A model generated the notes under the pieces. The model saw nothing but the letters and a program-made list of their open reading frames with translations. It searched no databases and was not told the origin of the DNA. Below are positions 54,000 through 63,574 of a stretch of 64,000 nt of DNA, in pieces; positions within the stretch are counted from its first letter, which is position 1, and each line of letters starts with the position of its first letter. The stretch is taken from positions 214,199 to 278,198 of the forward strand of contig NZ_MAQW01000032.1 in NCBI RefSeq assembly GCF_001682855.1, written 5' to 3'. Origin of the DNA: Bacillus sp. FJAT-27264. Its GTDB lineage: Bacteria > Bacillota > Bacilli > Paenibacillales > Paenibacillaceae. The position numbers and the translations under genes are program-made.

Positions 54000-55865
54000 C
54001 TATTTCTTGCCTTCCGCCTTAAGCGGCAATTGGGTTACATAGCTGTCCGAGAGCTGAAGCAGCCGCAGTGCCCGGTTATATTCATCCTCCGTCGCGGCAG
54101 GCGTTTTGCCTCCTGAAGCGATTGGATACTGTGTGTTGTCCTCAAAGCTGCTACCCGGAATTAGCAGCCCGGAACTGGCTATGAACGACCCTGATGGCAG
54201 ATAATAACGCTGTGGCAGCAGATTGACAGACTCACTGAGCAGATCCTGGCCAAAATGCAGATTGTTCTCCATGGAGACACCGAGCAGGGCGGCGGCTGTC
54301 GGCATAATATCAATCTCCCCGCCAACCTGATCCAGTACCTGCGGCTTCGTGATCCCTCCGTCATGTATAATCAACGGAATATTCATCATATTGGCGTAGC
54401 TGTAGTCATGACCGTAGATTTCTTGCATCAATGCCTTGTCGTCATGATCCAGCGAGTAGATGGGTAGCCCCATGTGGTCGCCGTAGATCATAATCAGACT
54501 GTTATCCCAGACGCCGTTTGCTTTCAGCTCTGCTACAAATTGGCCGAAGGCTTCATCTGCATAGTTCTGGGATCGGATGTAATCACCAACGAAAGTACCT
54601 TCATAACGCTCAGGTAGCTTCATCCGATACTTCTCGGCCGGAATAGTGAAGGGGTGATGAGCAGACATCGAGATGATCTGAGAATAGAATGGCTGACCTG
54701 CCTCATTCATTTCTTTTAATTTGCCCGCTGTCTTGCGGTAGAGCACTTCATCGGATGCCCCGAAGAAGAATACGTCCTCATCACCGAAGAATTGGTGATC
54801 ATAATAATGCTCCCAACCCAGGGAGCTATACAATTCCCCGCGGTTCCAGAACTCTACATCATTCGTATGGAAGGTGGCGGTCTGATAGCCATTGGATTGA
54901 AGCAGGCGCGGCAGACTCGGAAGTGTCTTGTCTACATACGACATCGTAGCTGCGCCGCGGGGAGGAATGTAGAAAGACGTATTCACGACAAACTCGGCAT
55001 CCGAGGTATTGCCCTGCCCCACCATTTGATAGAAATTCGGGAAGTACAGACTGCTCTCCATCAGACGGTTTAGATTTGGCGTAACTTCCTTGCCGTCCAG
55101 TTTGAGTCCAAGCAGGAAGTTCTGGAACGATTCCATCTGGATAATGATCAGATTCTTGCCCTTGGCAACGCCTTGCAGGGAGGAGTGATCATCTGCCCGG
55201 ACCCCTTTTAGCGTATTAATGGCCTCCTGATTGATATCACTAGCACTTACAATCTCAGTTTTGTCTTTGGCAAAAATGGTATAGGCCTCATAGTTGAGAA
55301 TACCCATCTCCTGCGCTTTCTTGATCTCATTCATACTGGCCTTATTAGGCAGAATATTGAACAGACACAAGGCGAGTGATACTGCAAACAAAACGCTGAA
55401 TTTTGCTTTTCCGCTACCAAGGTTAATCTTCGTCTTCTTGTAATCCCGTCCATTCTTGTTGAAGAAGAAGTAGAATCCAAGTACGATGACATCAGTGAAG
55501 ATCAGGAGATAGTAAGGGTCCATTAACGAAAATACGCTGTTGCGGACGGCAGTGACCTGATTCACCTGCTCGGCGGCATGGTAAGTGACAATAACCCCGT
55601 AATATTTGAAATACATAATGGCGGCAAAAAAGATGGCGGTCACCAGCAGGTTCACCGTCATGTAATATCCTAATTTGCGTTTGGAAGCAAAACGTTCAAT
55701 AATGCAAAAAAGTGCCCATGCAAAAGGAATCTCCGTAATTAAAGACTTCCAAGGGAGAATATCGCCAAAGATAACGCCCCAGGCCAGAAAGCTTTTCAGA
55801 ACAAAAATAATGGTAAAGAACACAAAGGGTTTGATGATCCACCGTTTCAAGGTATTGGATGACAC
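54000..55865 (-). CDS. Lipoteichoic acid synthase-family protein (LtaS-like)
   Basis: 621 residues. Five N-terminal membrane segments are followed by an extracellular sulfatase-like domain from about residue 215. Active-site parts: Glu in IIIQMESFQNF, the catalytic Thr in GQGNTSDAEFVVNTSFY, and Asp-His in MIYGDHMGLP, as in LtaS. It polymerises glycerol-phosphate from phosphatidylglycerol onto the lipid anchor. GTG start at 55865 with AAGG 7 bases upstream. The 283 bases upstream of it hold no convincing gene. Confidence 0.9.
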   Translation of the reverse strand: MSSNTLKRWIIKPFVFFTIIFVLKSFLAWGVIFGDILPWKSLITEIPFAWALFCIIERFASKRKLGYYMTVNLLVTAIFFAAIMYFKYYGVIVTYHAAEQVNQVTAVRNSVFSLMDPYYLLIFTDVIVLGFYFFFNKNGRDYKKTKINLGSGKAKFSVLFAVSLALCLFNILPNKASMNEIKKAQEMGILNYEAYTIFAKDKTEIVSASDINQEAINTLKGVRADDHSSLQGVAKGKNLIIIQMESFQNFLLGLKLDGKEVTPNLNRLMESSLYFPNFYQMVGQGNTSDAEFVVNTSFYIPPRGAATMSYVDKTLPSLPRLLQSNGYQTATFHTNDVEFWNRGELYSSLGWEHYYDHQFFGDEDVFFFGASDEVLYRKTAGKLKEMNEAGQPFYSQIISMSAHHPFTIPAEKYRMKLPERYEGTFVGDYIRSQNYADEAFGQFVAELKANGVWDNSLIMIYGDHMGLPIYSLDHDDKALMQEIYGHDYSYANMMNIPLIIHDGGITKPQVLDQVGGEIDIMPTAAALLGVSMENNLHFGQDLLSESVNLLPQRYYLPSGSFIASSGLLIPGSSFEDNTQYPIASGGKTPAATEDEYNRALRLLQLSDSYVTQLPLKAEGKK

Positions 55866-56148
55866 AGCTCCGCCTTCTTTCTACGTGATGACGCGCTTCT
55901 TCCCGGACAGAGGAAGCGGTGTAAGGACAAAGGAATTCCATATTAACAGAATTTATTATCACCCCCTGAATAGTAAATGTCAAAAACACTGCATGCCAGC
56001 ATTAGCGCAATGTAAAGCGGAAGTGAATGACAGTACAGCCGTTCCTGCTGCTCCTGGCGCCAGATTGCTTTATACAGCGAATAAAAGACAAAAACGACGA
56101 ATGGAATACATAGGGTTGTCAGCAAAGGGACAGAAAGGAGACTGAAAT

Positions 56149-58455
56149 ATGCAGCATAGGATATCCATATCCGTCAGGACGCTTGTGGAGTATGTATTCC
56201 GTAGCGGGAGTCTGGAGTCGGGGTTCCGCAGTGCGGCTTCCATGGTGGAAGGAACACGTATACATCAGAAGATTCAGAAGCGCTACAAGGAAGGCGATCA
56301 GAAGGAAGTCTATCTGAAAACAGAGATTCCATACAAGGAACTGCTACTCGTGGTGGACGGCCGCTGTGATGGTCTTCTGCTGTCGGAGGAAGGCTCGCTG
56401 GTTGTTGAGGAGATCAAGTCCACGGCTGGGCCGCTGGACATGCTGGGTGAAGGTCGCGAGGTCCACTGGGCGCAGGCTCTGATGTATGCCTATATGATCG
56501 CACTTGAGCAGGGCTTAACTTCCATGGAAGTTAGGCTAACCTATGTTCAGCGCGGGGGAGAGGAGGAGCGGAGCCTGCAGCGGAGTGTCAGCATGGAGGA
56601 ACTGGCGGACTTTGCCACTGATACAGTGGCCCGCTATGCACCTTATGCCGAAATGCTGCTCCGGCATGATATCACCAAGGAGCAGAGCATCCGCGAGCTC
56701 GTGTTTCCCTTTCCTGCCTATCGGAAGGGGCAGCGGCATTTTGCCGGTGCCGTGTACAAAGCGGTCTCGGAAGGCGTCAATCTCTTCGCTCAGGCACCGA
56801 CGGGTATCGGCAAGACGATGTCCACCCTGTTCCCGGCGATCAAGGCCATTGGCGAAGGCCGGGCAAAGGGATTCTTTTACCTGACCGCCAAGACGATTAC
56901 CCGCATGGCCGCTCAGGAGGCACTGACGCTCCTGTCGGCCAGGGGCCTTGTCCTGCATGTCATTACACTGACTGCCAAGGATAAGGCATGTTTCCGTGAG
57001 GAGGGGCTTTGTAGCAGTGAACATTGCCCGTTCGCAGAAGGGTATTACGACCGGATCAATGAGGCGCTACTGGACATGCTGAGTCAGGAAAGGCTCATGA
57101 CACGGGAGGTTATCGCCAGCTATGCGAAGAAACACGAGGTCTGTCCCTTCGAGTTTTCGCTGGATGCCGCTTATGTCTGCGATGCCGTGATTTGTGATTA
57201 TAACTACATTTATGATCCGCGAATTAGTCTGAAACGTCTGGCTGAAGAGCGGAAAAAGGATACGGTCCTGCTCGTGGACGAGGCCCACAACTTGGTGGAC
57301 CGGGGAAGGGAGATGTTCTCAGCTGCGTTGCAGAAGGCTCCGTTTTTGGGATTGCAGCGACAGTACAAGGCAAGCAATTCAAGGTTGAGCGCTGCTGCCA
57401 AGGCGGTGAACTCGTTCTTCATCGCGCTGCGCAAGCTGTGCAATGAAGAGGGTCAGGGCTGGTGGAATGACTTCCCTGAAGAGCTGCCAAGTCTGCTGGA
57501 GAACTTTGCAGCCGAGGCAGAACTGGAATTGATTCATCCGTCGATGATGCTGGCCGCCGCTGCGGAGGAAGGGGAATCCAGTCTGCTGGACACCTTCTAT
57601 GCCGTACAAGGGATGCTTCGCACCTTCAAGACCTATGACGAGCGATATGTGACCTATGCCGAGATTCGCCGCGGCGATGTGTATCTGAAGCTCTTCAACC
57701 TGGACCCTTCCTATCTGCTGCGGCAGATGGCCAAGGGCTTCCGCGGCCAAATCCTGTTCTCGGCGACCCTGGCTCCGATGTCGTATTACAGAGACATGAT
57801 CGGTGCTGCTGAAGAGGACTACAGCTTAATCGTGGCTTCCCCTTTTCAAAAGGAGCAATGGGAGGTGTCGCTGCTCCCGCTGTCTACACGCTATCATGAC
57901 AGGGAAGCGTCCCTGTTGCCATTGAGTGAGGCCCTGCACAGGATGACCGGCAAGCCGGGGAATTATCTGGCTTTCTTCCCTTCTTATCTTTATTTGCAAA
58001 ATGTATATGATCTGTTCAGCGAGCGATATCCCGACATCGCTACTCTAGTACAGGGTTCTGGCATGAGTGAAGAAGCACGTGAAGACTTCCTCGCAGCCTT
58101 TCGTCCGGACGCAAATCAAACGCTTCTTGGATTTGCTGTGTTGGGCGGTATTTTCTCGGAGGGAGTGGATCTGCCCGGCGACCGGTTAAACGGGGTCATG
58201 GTGGTCGGTGTAGGGCTTCCGCAGCTGGGACTGGAACGTAATCTGTTACGCGCCTACTTCAATCGCCAGGGCAAAAACGGCTTTGACTATGCCTATGTCT
58301 ATCCAGGGATGTGCAAGGTGCTGCAGGCTGGCGGAAGACTGATCCGCACGGAGAACGATCATGGCACCATCGTGCTGGCGGATGACCGATTTACGCAGCA
58401 GCCGTACCACTGGTTACTCCCCGAAGAGTGGCGGGACTACCTTATCTTGCAATAA
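56149..58455 (+). CDS. PD-(D/E)XK nuclease fused to an XPD/DinG-type helicase
   Basis: 768 residues. Residues 1-150 hold a RecB/Cas4-like nuclease pattern: VDGRCDGLLLSEEG with Asp near 72, then VVEEIKST (Glu and Lys near 86-89) and HWAQALMYAYM. The helicase part has Walker A APTGIGKT (about 217), four Cys suited to an iron-sulfur cluster (Cys near 278, 287, 292 and one later), DEAHN near 375, and the C-terminal GGIFSEGVDLPGDRL and QAGGRLIRTENDHG. It should unwind and perhaps cut DNA in repair. AAAGGAG precedes the ATG. Exact role unknown. Confidence 0.88.
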   Translation: MQHRISISVRTLVEYVFRSGSLESGFRSAASMVEGTRIHQKIQKRYKEGDQKEVYLKTEIPYKELLLVVDGRCDGLLLSEEGSLVVEEIKSTAGPLDMLGEGREVHWAQALMYAYMIALEQGLTSMEVRLTYVQRGGEEERSLQRSVSMEELADFATDTVARYAPYAEMLLRHDITKEQSIRELVFPFPAYRKGQRHFAGAVYKAVSEGVNLFAQAPTGIGKTMSTLFPAIKAIGEGRAKGFFYLTAKTITRMAAQEALTLLSARGLVLHVITLTAKDKACFREEGLCSSEHCPFAEGYYDRINEALLDMLSQERLMTREVIASYAKKHEVCPFEFSLDAAYVCDAVICDYNYIYDPRISLKRLAEERKKDTVLLVDEAHNLVDRGREMFSAALQKAPFLGLQRQYKASNSRLSAAAKAVNSFFIALRKLCNEEGQGWWNDFPEELPSLLENFAAEAELELIHPSMMLAAAAEEGESSLLDTFYAVQGMLRTFKTYDERYVTYAEIRRGDVYLKLFNLDPSYLLRQMAKGFRGQILFSATLAPMSYYRDMIGAAEEDYSLIVASPFQKEQWEVSLLPLSTRYHDREASLLPLSEALHRMTGKPGNYLAFFPSYLYLQNVYDLFSERYPDIATLVQGSGMSEEAREDFLAAFRPDANQTLLGFAVLGGIFSEGVDLPGDRLNGVMVVGVGLPQLGLERNLLRAYFNRQGKNGFDYAYVYPGMCKVLQAGGRLIRTENDHGTIVLADDRFTQQPYHWLLPEEWRDYLILQ

Positions 58456-58507
58456 CATCGTATACTCTATGAAAGGGCATACAATTCAGACTCACAGGAG
58501 GCAGATC

Positions 58508-59476
58508 ATGACACTTAACATCGGATTGATTGGTACAGGCTGGTTCGGTAAGGTTCACGCGGATTTACTGGCTGGAATGGAAGATGTTCGTCTAGTAGCG
58601 GTATGCGGTAGCAGTAAGGAGAAGGCGGACGAGATGGCTCGTCATTATGATGCTGAGGGCTATGGCGATATTACGGAGATGCTAGAAGCTCATAAGCTGG
58701 ATGCTGCTTATATATGCGTTCCCCCGCAGTCGCATGGCGACATTGAGCGTGCGTTGATCCGCCTGGACATTCCCTTCTTTATTGAGAAGCCGCTTAGCTA
58801 CAGCACCGAAATCCCGGCCAGTCTGCTTCAGGAGATTAAGGAGCGCAATCTGCTGACCTCGGTGGGCTACCACTTCCGCTATCAGGATAATATCCAGAGG
58901 CTGAAGGAAACGTTGACCGGGGATAAAATCGGGATGGTTGTTGGTCAGTGGATGGGTGGTATGCCAGGAGTAGCTTGGTGGCGCAACCAGGAGCAGTCCG
59001 GTGGACAGTTCACGGAGCAGACGACGCATATCGTAGATTTACTCCGCTATCTGGGCGGTGAGATAGAAGAAGTATACGGCTTGTACGGCAATCGTATTGT
59101 ACATGAACAGCATGAGAACGTCACAGTTGCCGATATCGGTACGGTGTCGCTGAAGCTTACTAGCGGCGTTATTGCCAATATTTCTAACACTTGCGTGCTT
59201 CCAGGAGAAGTTGGCCGGGTCAATCTGACTTTCTATAACGAACAAGGGTTGCTGGACTGGAATCTTGATCGCCTGCTTACCGTTCGCAGCGAGGACAGCA
59301 CAGAGTATGCCAACAGCGGTAACCCTTATGCCGCTGAGAGCGAGGCGTTCCTGCATGCCGTGCGTACTGGCGATCGCTCCCGCATTCTCAGCGACTACGA
59401 GGACGGCTATAAGACGCTTAAGGTGACTTGTGCGGCCTATGAGTCGGCACAGACTGGCCTACCGGTTAAGCTGTAA
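58508..59476 (+). CDS. Gfo/Idh/MocA-family oxidoreductase
   Basis: 322 residues. N-terminal Rossmann fold with GLIGTGWFGKVHADLL at about 5-20; DAAYICVPPQSHGDIERAL and the catalytic-region FIEKPLSYS follow, as usual in this family of NAD(P)-dependent sugar or inositol dehydrogenases. ATG 58508 follows AGGAGG. It stands 52 bases behind the helicase gene. Substrate unknown. Confidence 0.88.
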   Translation: MTLNIGLIGTGWFGKVHADLLAGMEDVRLVAVCGSSKEKADEMARHYDAEGYGDITEMLEAHKLDAAYICVPPQSHGDIERALIRLDIPFFIEKPLSYSTEIPASLLQEIKERNLLTSVGYHFRYQDNIQRLKETLTGDKIGMVVGQWMGGMPGVAWWRNQEQSGGQFTEQTTHIVDLLRYLGGEIEEVYGLYGNRIVHEQHENVTVADIGTVSLKLTSGVIANISNTCVLPGEVGRVNLTFYNEQGLLDWNLDRLLTVRSEDSTEYANSGNPYAAESEAFLHAVRTGDRSRILSDYEDGYKTLKVTCAAYESAQTGLPVKL

Positions 59477-59517
59477 GGTTAAGTGTAAGGATCGAGTTCG
59501 AAGTGAGGTCATAGAAA

Positions 59518-59562
59518 AAAAGCACGTAGCTCCGGGGATTTCTTCGGAGCTTACGTGCTTTG
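59518..59562. terminator. Bidirectional intrinsic terminator
   Basis: AAAGCACGTAGCTCCG pairs with CGGAGCTTACGTGCTTT, between the oxidoreductase and lrgB genes. Confidence 0.88.
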
Positions 59563-59580
59563 GCCCAAGCCGGGACGGCC

Positions 59581-60264
59581 TTAGTGGAGGAACACCGCGA
59601 GAAGTGGCGGCGCAATGCCGATGGTCAATAGCGCCGTCAGGATCATCGCGATGCTGGAGATGGTACCGGTCAGCGAGCTAAGCTCGAAGGCCTTGGAGGT
59701 GCCTGTACCATGCGCTGCAGTTCCCAGCGATACACCGCGCGCAATTTCGTTGTCAATGCGGAAGAGACGCAGCACGGAAGGGCCCATCATGGTGCCCAGT
59801 ATCCCGGTCAGGATAACGAAGACCGCCGTAATACTAGGTACACCTCCGATACGCTGCGAGATGCTCATGGCGATCGGAGTAGTAACCGATCGTGGGACCA
59901 GGCTGGAGACCAGATCGCTGCTGAGATGCAGCCATTTGGCAAGCAGCATGGAGGAGATCACCGCAATGATCGTACCTGAGAGCACGCCTGCCGCAATTTC
60001 GGCGGCGTGTTTTTTGAGTACCTTGAAGTTCTTATGCAAAGGGATAGCGAACGCAATGGTTGCCGGCTGCAGCAGGTTAGTCAGCCACTTGCCTCCCGCA
60101 TTGTAAGATTCATAAGGAATGCCTGTCATCAACAGAATGCCAACAATCAGCAGAGGTGTGATGATAAGCGGAGATAGGTATACTTTGCTGTGTAACTTAT
60201 AGGCACGTTTGGCAAGGAGATAGAGTCCTATGGTTAGCGCGAGGAACAATAGTCCGGTTATCAT
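59581..60264 (-). CDS. lrgB: LrgB/CidB-family membrane protein
   Basis: 227 residues, about seven membrane segments. GVLLMTGIPYESYNAGGKWL, LLQPATIAFAIPLHKNF and ARGVSLGTAAHGTGTSKAFE are LrgB hallmarks. With LrgA it affects autolysis and overflow metabolite (pyruvate) movement. ATG overlaps the lrgA stop by 4 bases. Confidence 0.93.
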   Translation of the reverse strand: MITGLLFLALTIGLYLLAKRAYKLHSKVYLSPLIITPLLIVGILLMTGIPYESYNAGGKWLTNLLQPATIAFAIPLHKNFKVLKKHAAEIAAGVLSGTIIAVISSMLLAKWLHLSSDLVSSLVPRSVTTPIAMSISQRIGGVPSITAVFVILTGILGTMMGPSVLRLFRIDNEIARGVSLGTAAHGTGTSKAFELSSLTGTISSIAMILTALLTIGIAPPLLAVFLH

Positions 60265-60632
60265 AAAGGTTTATGCTCCTTTGCCTTGGATATAGCTCCT
60301 GTGAGCAGCCCGGAGCAGGCCATGACTGCGAATGTACCGACCACTACGACTGCCAGCACCCGCAGTCCGTCGGTCTCCAGCATATCTGTGTATTTCATGA
60401 CGCCGATAGCGGAAGGAATGAAGAACAGAAGCAGCTCAGCCAGCAGCCAGGAGGCTCCGACCTCCACCCAGTTCAAGCGTACGACGCCGAATTCAAGCAG
60501 AAGGAATAAGATAACCATGCCCAGAATACTTCCGGGGATAGGAAAATGTAACCATGAAGCCAGTGAGTTGATCAGTAGTGAGAATACAGTGAGGCCGCCT
60601 ATCTGCAGCAATCCTGAGATCATTTTTTTCAT
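60261..60632 (-). CDS. lrgA: CidA/LrgA-family holin-like protein
   Basis: 123 residues with four membrane segments; WLHFPIPGSILGMVILFLLL and WLLAELLLFFIPSAIGVMKY are the family signatures. ATG 60632 is chosen because it starts the conserved part; an open frame 40 codons longer runs back through the regulatory gap. AAGGAG lies upstream. Divergent from the LysR gene at 60745, which probably controls lrgAB. Confidence 0.9.
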   Translation of the reverse strand: MKKMISGLLQIGGLTVFSLLINSLASWLHFPIPGSILGMVILFLLLEFGVVRLNWVEVGASWLLAELLLFFIPSAIGVMKYTDMLETDGLRVLAVVVVGTFAVMACSGLLTGAISKAKEHKPL

Positions 60633-60646
60633 AATGGCCTCGCTCC

Positions 60647-60662
60647 TTTCATCGTAATGAAA
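60647..60662. promoter_or_regulatory. Candidate LysR operator in the lrgA/cidR intergenic region
   Basis: TTTCAT-CGTA-ATGAAA is a 6-bp inverted repeat just upstream of lrgA; another TTTCAT follows at about 60679-60684. Confidence 0.45.
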
Positions 60663-60744
60663 GTTTACATTATTTATTTTCATAGGTAAAATGAATAGAT
60701 CGAATAGCTGACATTCCTTTCGTCTATACATAGGAGGCTGAGCC

Positions 60745-61632
60745 ATGGACATCCGGCAGCTGCAATATTTCGTTCAAATCGCCAGACTGAACAGCTTTTC
60801 CCAAGCGGCCAAATCACTGTATATCTCACAGCCTACAATTAGCAAAATGATCAGGAATCTGGAGATCGAGCTAGGGGCTGACCTGTTCTACCGGGAAGGC
60901 AAAAGTATTCGCCTGACGGATGCGGGCGAGATTCTGCTGACCAAGGCGCAGAATATTGTAGATTCATTCACCAGCCTGTCCTCTGAGCTGGACAGCTTGC
61001 GCGAGCTGAAGCAGGGCCATATTCAGATGGGGCTGCCGCCAATGGTAGGTGCAAGTTTCTTCCCTGCAGTTATCGGTGAGTTTCATCATCGATATCCTGG
61101 CGTGACGATTCGCCTGCATGAGGATGGCGCTAAGAAGGTGGAGAATGACGTGGAGACAGGGCTGCTGGATATCGGTGTCATTGTGCTGCCCGTGGATCAG
61201 GGCAAGTTTGAATTCTTCTCTATTCTGGAGGAAAAGCTGGAGTTGCTAGTTCCGGCAGGCCACCGCCTGGCTGGACAGGAATGCGTGAAGCTGGCCGAAC
61301 TGGCAGAAGAAGAGTTTATCCTGTTCCGTGAGGATTTTATGCTGCATGATCGGATTATTACAGAATGCGTCAAAGTAGGTTTTCAACCTAAGGTTGTATA
61401 CGAGAGCTCTCAGTGGGATCTGATCAGTGGAATGGTAGGGGCAGGACTCGGCATTGCGCTGCTGCCAGAGACGATCTGCCGTGACATTGACCGCTCACGG
61501 ATCGCTGTAATTCCGCTGACGGCCCCGGTCATTCCCTGGCAGTTGGGTATTATCTGGCGCCGGGATCGCTATCTGTCTTTTGCGGCGCGAGAATGGATTT
61601 CTTTTGCGAAGGGAATCTTCGTAGGTCGTTAG
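60745..61632 (+). CDS. LysR-family regulator, CidR-like
   Basis: 295 residues. HTH: RQLQYFVQIARLNSFSQAAK and SQPTISKMIRNLEIEL; effector domain from about 90 (GHIQMGLPPMVGASFFPAVI). CidR-type regulators respond to acetate or pyruvate overflow and control cid/lrg genes. Position opposite lrgAB supports this. AGGAGG precedes the ATG. Confidence 0.88.
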   Translation: MDIRQLQYFVQIARLNSFSQAAKSLYISQPTISKMIRNLEIELGADLFYREGKSIRLTDAGEILLTKAQNIVDSFTSLSSELDSLRELKQGHIQMGLPPMVGASFFPAVIGEFHHRYPGVTIRLHEDGAKKVENDVETGLLDIGVIVLPVDQGKFEFFSILEEKLELLVPAGHRLAGQECVKLAELAEEEFILFREDFMLHDRIITECVKVGFQPKVVYESSQWDLISGMVGAGLGIALLPETICRDIDRSRIAVIPLTAPVIPWQLGIIWRRDRYLSFAAREWISFAKGIFVGR

Positions 61633-61742
61633 CCTCCCGTTTTGTTGAATCATCGACAAATTTTTCTTTTTTTTGAAAATATGTTTTTTGGCATCATGAT
61701 TTATGATAGGGGAGAAGTTGATAGAGAGAAGGTGAGAGAATC

Positions 61743-62027
61743 GTGAGCCTTTACGATGCTTCCTCCCGTAACATTCATAGGAGAGATATAAGAGAAGACG
61801 AACTGCTGATTACGATTGAGAGCTTGAGATGCCAATTGCTTGAGGTTGCCGAGCAGCATAGTCTGAGCGACCGGGCTGTAGTAGAGCTGAGCGAGCGGCT
61901 GGACGGTTATATTTTGCTAGCCCAGAACAAAATGATGGAGAATCTGCGCAGCCGGAAGGCGGGAAATGGCCCGTCTGCCAAAAATTCTAGGAATTCGGCG
62001 CTAAGAAGCCAGACTGCGTTGCAATAG
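61743..62027 (+). CDS. Spo0E-like aspartyl-phosphate phosphatase
   Basis: 94 residues. A helical hairpin of about 24-60 reads LLITIESLRCQLLEVAEQH then VVELSERLDGYILLAQ, matching the Spo0E-family core; the usual SQELD is SERLD here. Such proteins dephosphorylate Spo0A-P and restrain sporulation. GTG start at 61743 after AAGGTGAGAG. The C-terminus is basic and Ser/Asn-rich. It is followed by a terminator and the quorum-sensing receptor gene. Confidence 0.78.
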   Translation: MSLYDASSRNIHRRDIREDELLITIESLRCQLLEVAEQHSLSDRAVVELSERLDGYILLAQNKMMENLRSRKAGNGPSAKNSRNSALRSQTALQ

Positions 62028-62069
62028 TTCAATAGTCTTTTGCATCCATAATCATATAGATGGTAGAAT

Positions 62070-62095
62070 TAGGGGAGAGAACAGCTCCTCTTTTT
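62070..62095 (+). terminator. Small terminator after the Spo0E-like gene
   Basis: AGGGGAG pairs with CTCCTCT (one G-T) around a 7-base loop, followed by TTTTG. It separates the Spo0E-like gene from the receptor promoter. Confidence 0.65.
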
Positions 62096-62096
62096 G

Positions 62097-62139
62097 TTGT
62101 GCTTTCTGGACAATTATCCTATAATTATGTAAATAATTA
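62097..62139 (+). promoter_or_regulatory. Promoter and palindromic operator of the receptor gene
   Basis: TTGTGC (62097-62102), a 17-base spacer, TATAAT (62120-62125). The palindrome TAATTAT-GTAA-ATAATTA (62122-62139) overlaps the -10 and the start site, a place where a bound HTH protein would block or tune its own transcription. Confidence 0.65.
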
Positions 62140-62173
62140 GAAGCTGTTATTATATCATTATAGGAGGTGCCGG

Positions 62174-63574
62174 GTGGAGGCGAAGTTTACAACTATACGC
62201 TCAGAAATTGAGAAGAATCTATCCCGTTCGGGTCATAATCTCGCTTCTTTTGCGAAAGTTTCCGGCCTGAACCGCGGCAGTCTCAGTGCTATATTGCACG
62301 GGAATCCCCCAAAGCCTATATCATTAGGGCAAATGGACGCGATTACTCGGGCTTTTGGGTTTCCTGAAGGTTGGCTGTATCCGCTCTATATTGATGAATG
62401 TTTTTATGAGGACAAGGTCTCCCGTCGCAGGGCAGAGCCGTTTCTGATTCGATGCGCTGAGATCGGCAAGCAGCCTTGTATTGATGAACTTCTGAGCAGA
62501 ATCCTTGAGTATCCGAAGCAGATTGACTTGATTTATTCAGTTGCAGAGAAGCTTTTCGCCAATGGGAAAATCAACGAATCTGTCATTTTCTATAAAATTG
62601 TAGCCGAGAATGAGCAGGACAGTTACTCGGAGCGTCTGGCTATCAGTCAATATCGCATTTTCAAATCCATGCAGTCTGTGGTGGATATGGAGGAGAAGTT
62701 TAGGGCGGTGATCACATTCGAGCCGTTTCGGGGACGTCTCCCGGAAGCCATGCAGCTGGATGGCCTGCTAAAGTTGGCCAACGTCTGTTTTACGCTGCAC
62801 CGCTGGCGGGATGTGGAGAAATATGCGGACGAGCTGCGCGCGCTGGCCAATGGATTGTACCGGGATGAAGTACGCAAGAATACAAGCAAGCGCAGGGAGA
62901 TCATGTATACGGAGCGGCCACTTGTGGTGTATTACGGTCATGGATATTTGCTAAAGGCGGCTGCGTTGACCAAGCAGGGTCGATATGAAGAAGCCAAGCG
63001 GTATACGGCCGGATATGCGGACCTTAGCTGGTTTGAGATTTTGGACGAAGAAGGTCACAAAGCGGTTGAGGACTTCAAGCTTTTCTCCAAAGCTAACAGC
63101 TTCACACTGGAGATGCTGGACGGCAACATTTCCATCCTTCCATCTTATATTTCCTTCCTGGCCGATCATCCTGGCGAGATTCTTCCTGGCCTAATCACGA
63201 TCATGGAATCTGCGAACCAGTTTGGCTTTTCTGCTGATAATGCACTGACCAAGTTCTCACGGGAAATGCTTCGATTCGGCCAATTCACGGACCCCATTAA
63301 TGTAGACAGGCTGTTCCGGCTCAACTATCAGATTGCCATTTACCTTATCAATCATCAGGAGTACCCACGGGGAATCGAACATGTTATCGAATGTCTCCAG
63401 CTGTCCGCCAGACTGAATAATGAGAAAGGCTTCATCAATTGTGTCACTCTCTTCGAGATTAACAGGGAATATGCCAGCGACAGGCAGAAGCAACTGTACA
63501 CAGATCTTATGAAGGAGGTGAGACAAAATGAAAAAATCGCTGCTGACGATGACCGCCGTTTTAGCGTTGTTTAG
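62174..63574 (+). CDS. AloR-like RRNPP quorum-sensing receptor/regulator
   Basis: 466 residues. Residues about 14-60 form a Xre-type HTH (NLASFAKVSGLNRGSLSAILHG) followed by LGQMDAITRAFGFPEGWLYPL. The rest is wholly alpha-helical with TPR-like pairs (QLDGLLKLANVCFTLHRWRD, IAIYLINHQEYPRGIEHVIE). This plan, an HTH on a peptide-binding TPR superhelix, is that of the RRNPP family, and the length fits AloR receptors of Paenibacillus (relatives of AimR). GTG start after AGGAGG. Its last 47 bases overlap the pro-peptide gene. It should bind the re-imported peptide and change DNA binding; targets are unknown. Confidence 0.85.
   Translation: MEAKFTTIRSEIEKNLSRSGHNLASFAKVSGLNRGSLSAILHGNPPKPISLGQMDAITRAFGFPEGWLYPLYIDECFYEDKVSRRRAEPFLIRCAEIGKQPCIDELLSRILEYPKQIDLIYSVAEKLFANGKINESVIFYKIVAENEQDSYSERLAISQYRIFKSMQSVVDMEEKFRAVITFEPFRGRLPEAMQLDGLLKLANVCFTLHRWRDVEKYADELRALANGLYRDEVRKNTSKRREIMYTERPLVVYYGHGYLLKAAALTKQGRYEEAKRYTAGYADLSWFEILDEEGHKAVEDFKLFSKANSFTLEMLDGNISILPSYISFLADHPGEILPGLITIMESANQFGFSADNALTKFSREMLRFGQFTDPINVDRLFRLNYQIAIYLINHQEYPRGIEHVIECLQLSARLNNEKGFINCVTLFEINREYASDRQKQLYTDLMKEVRQNEKIAADDDRRFSVV

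Noticed and set aside
55943..56125. 60-codon minus-strand frame with two hydrophobic stretches upstream of the LtaS-like gene
   Set aside because: Looks membrane-like but starts at a TTG without ribosome site and has no recognised relative; not enough to call a gene.
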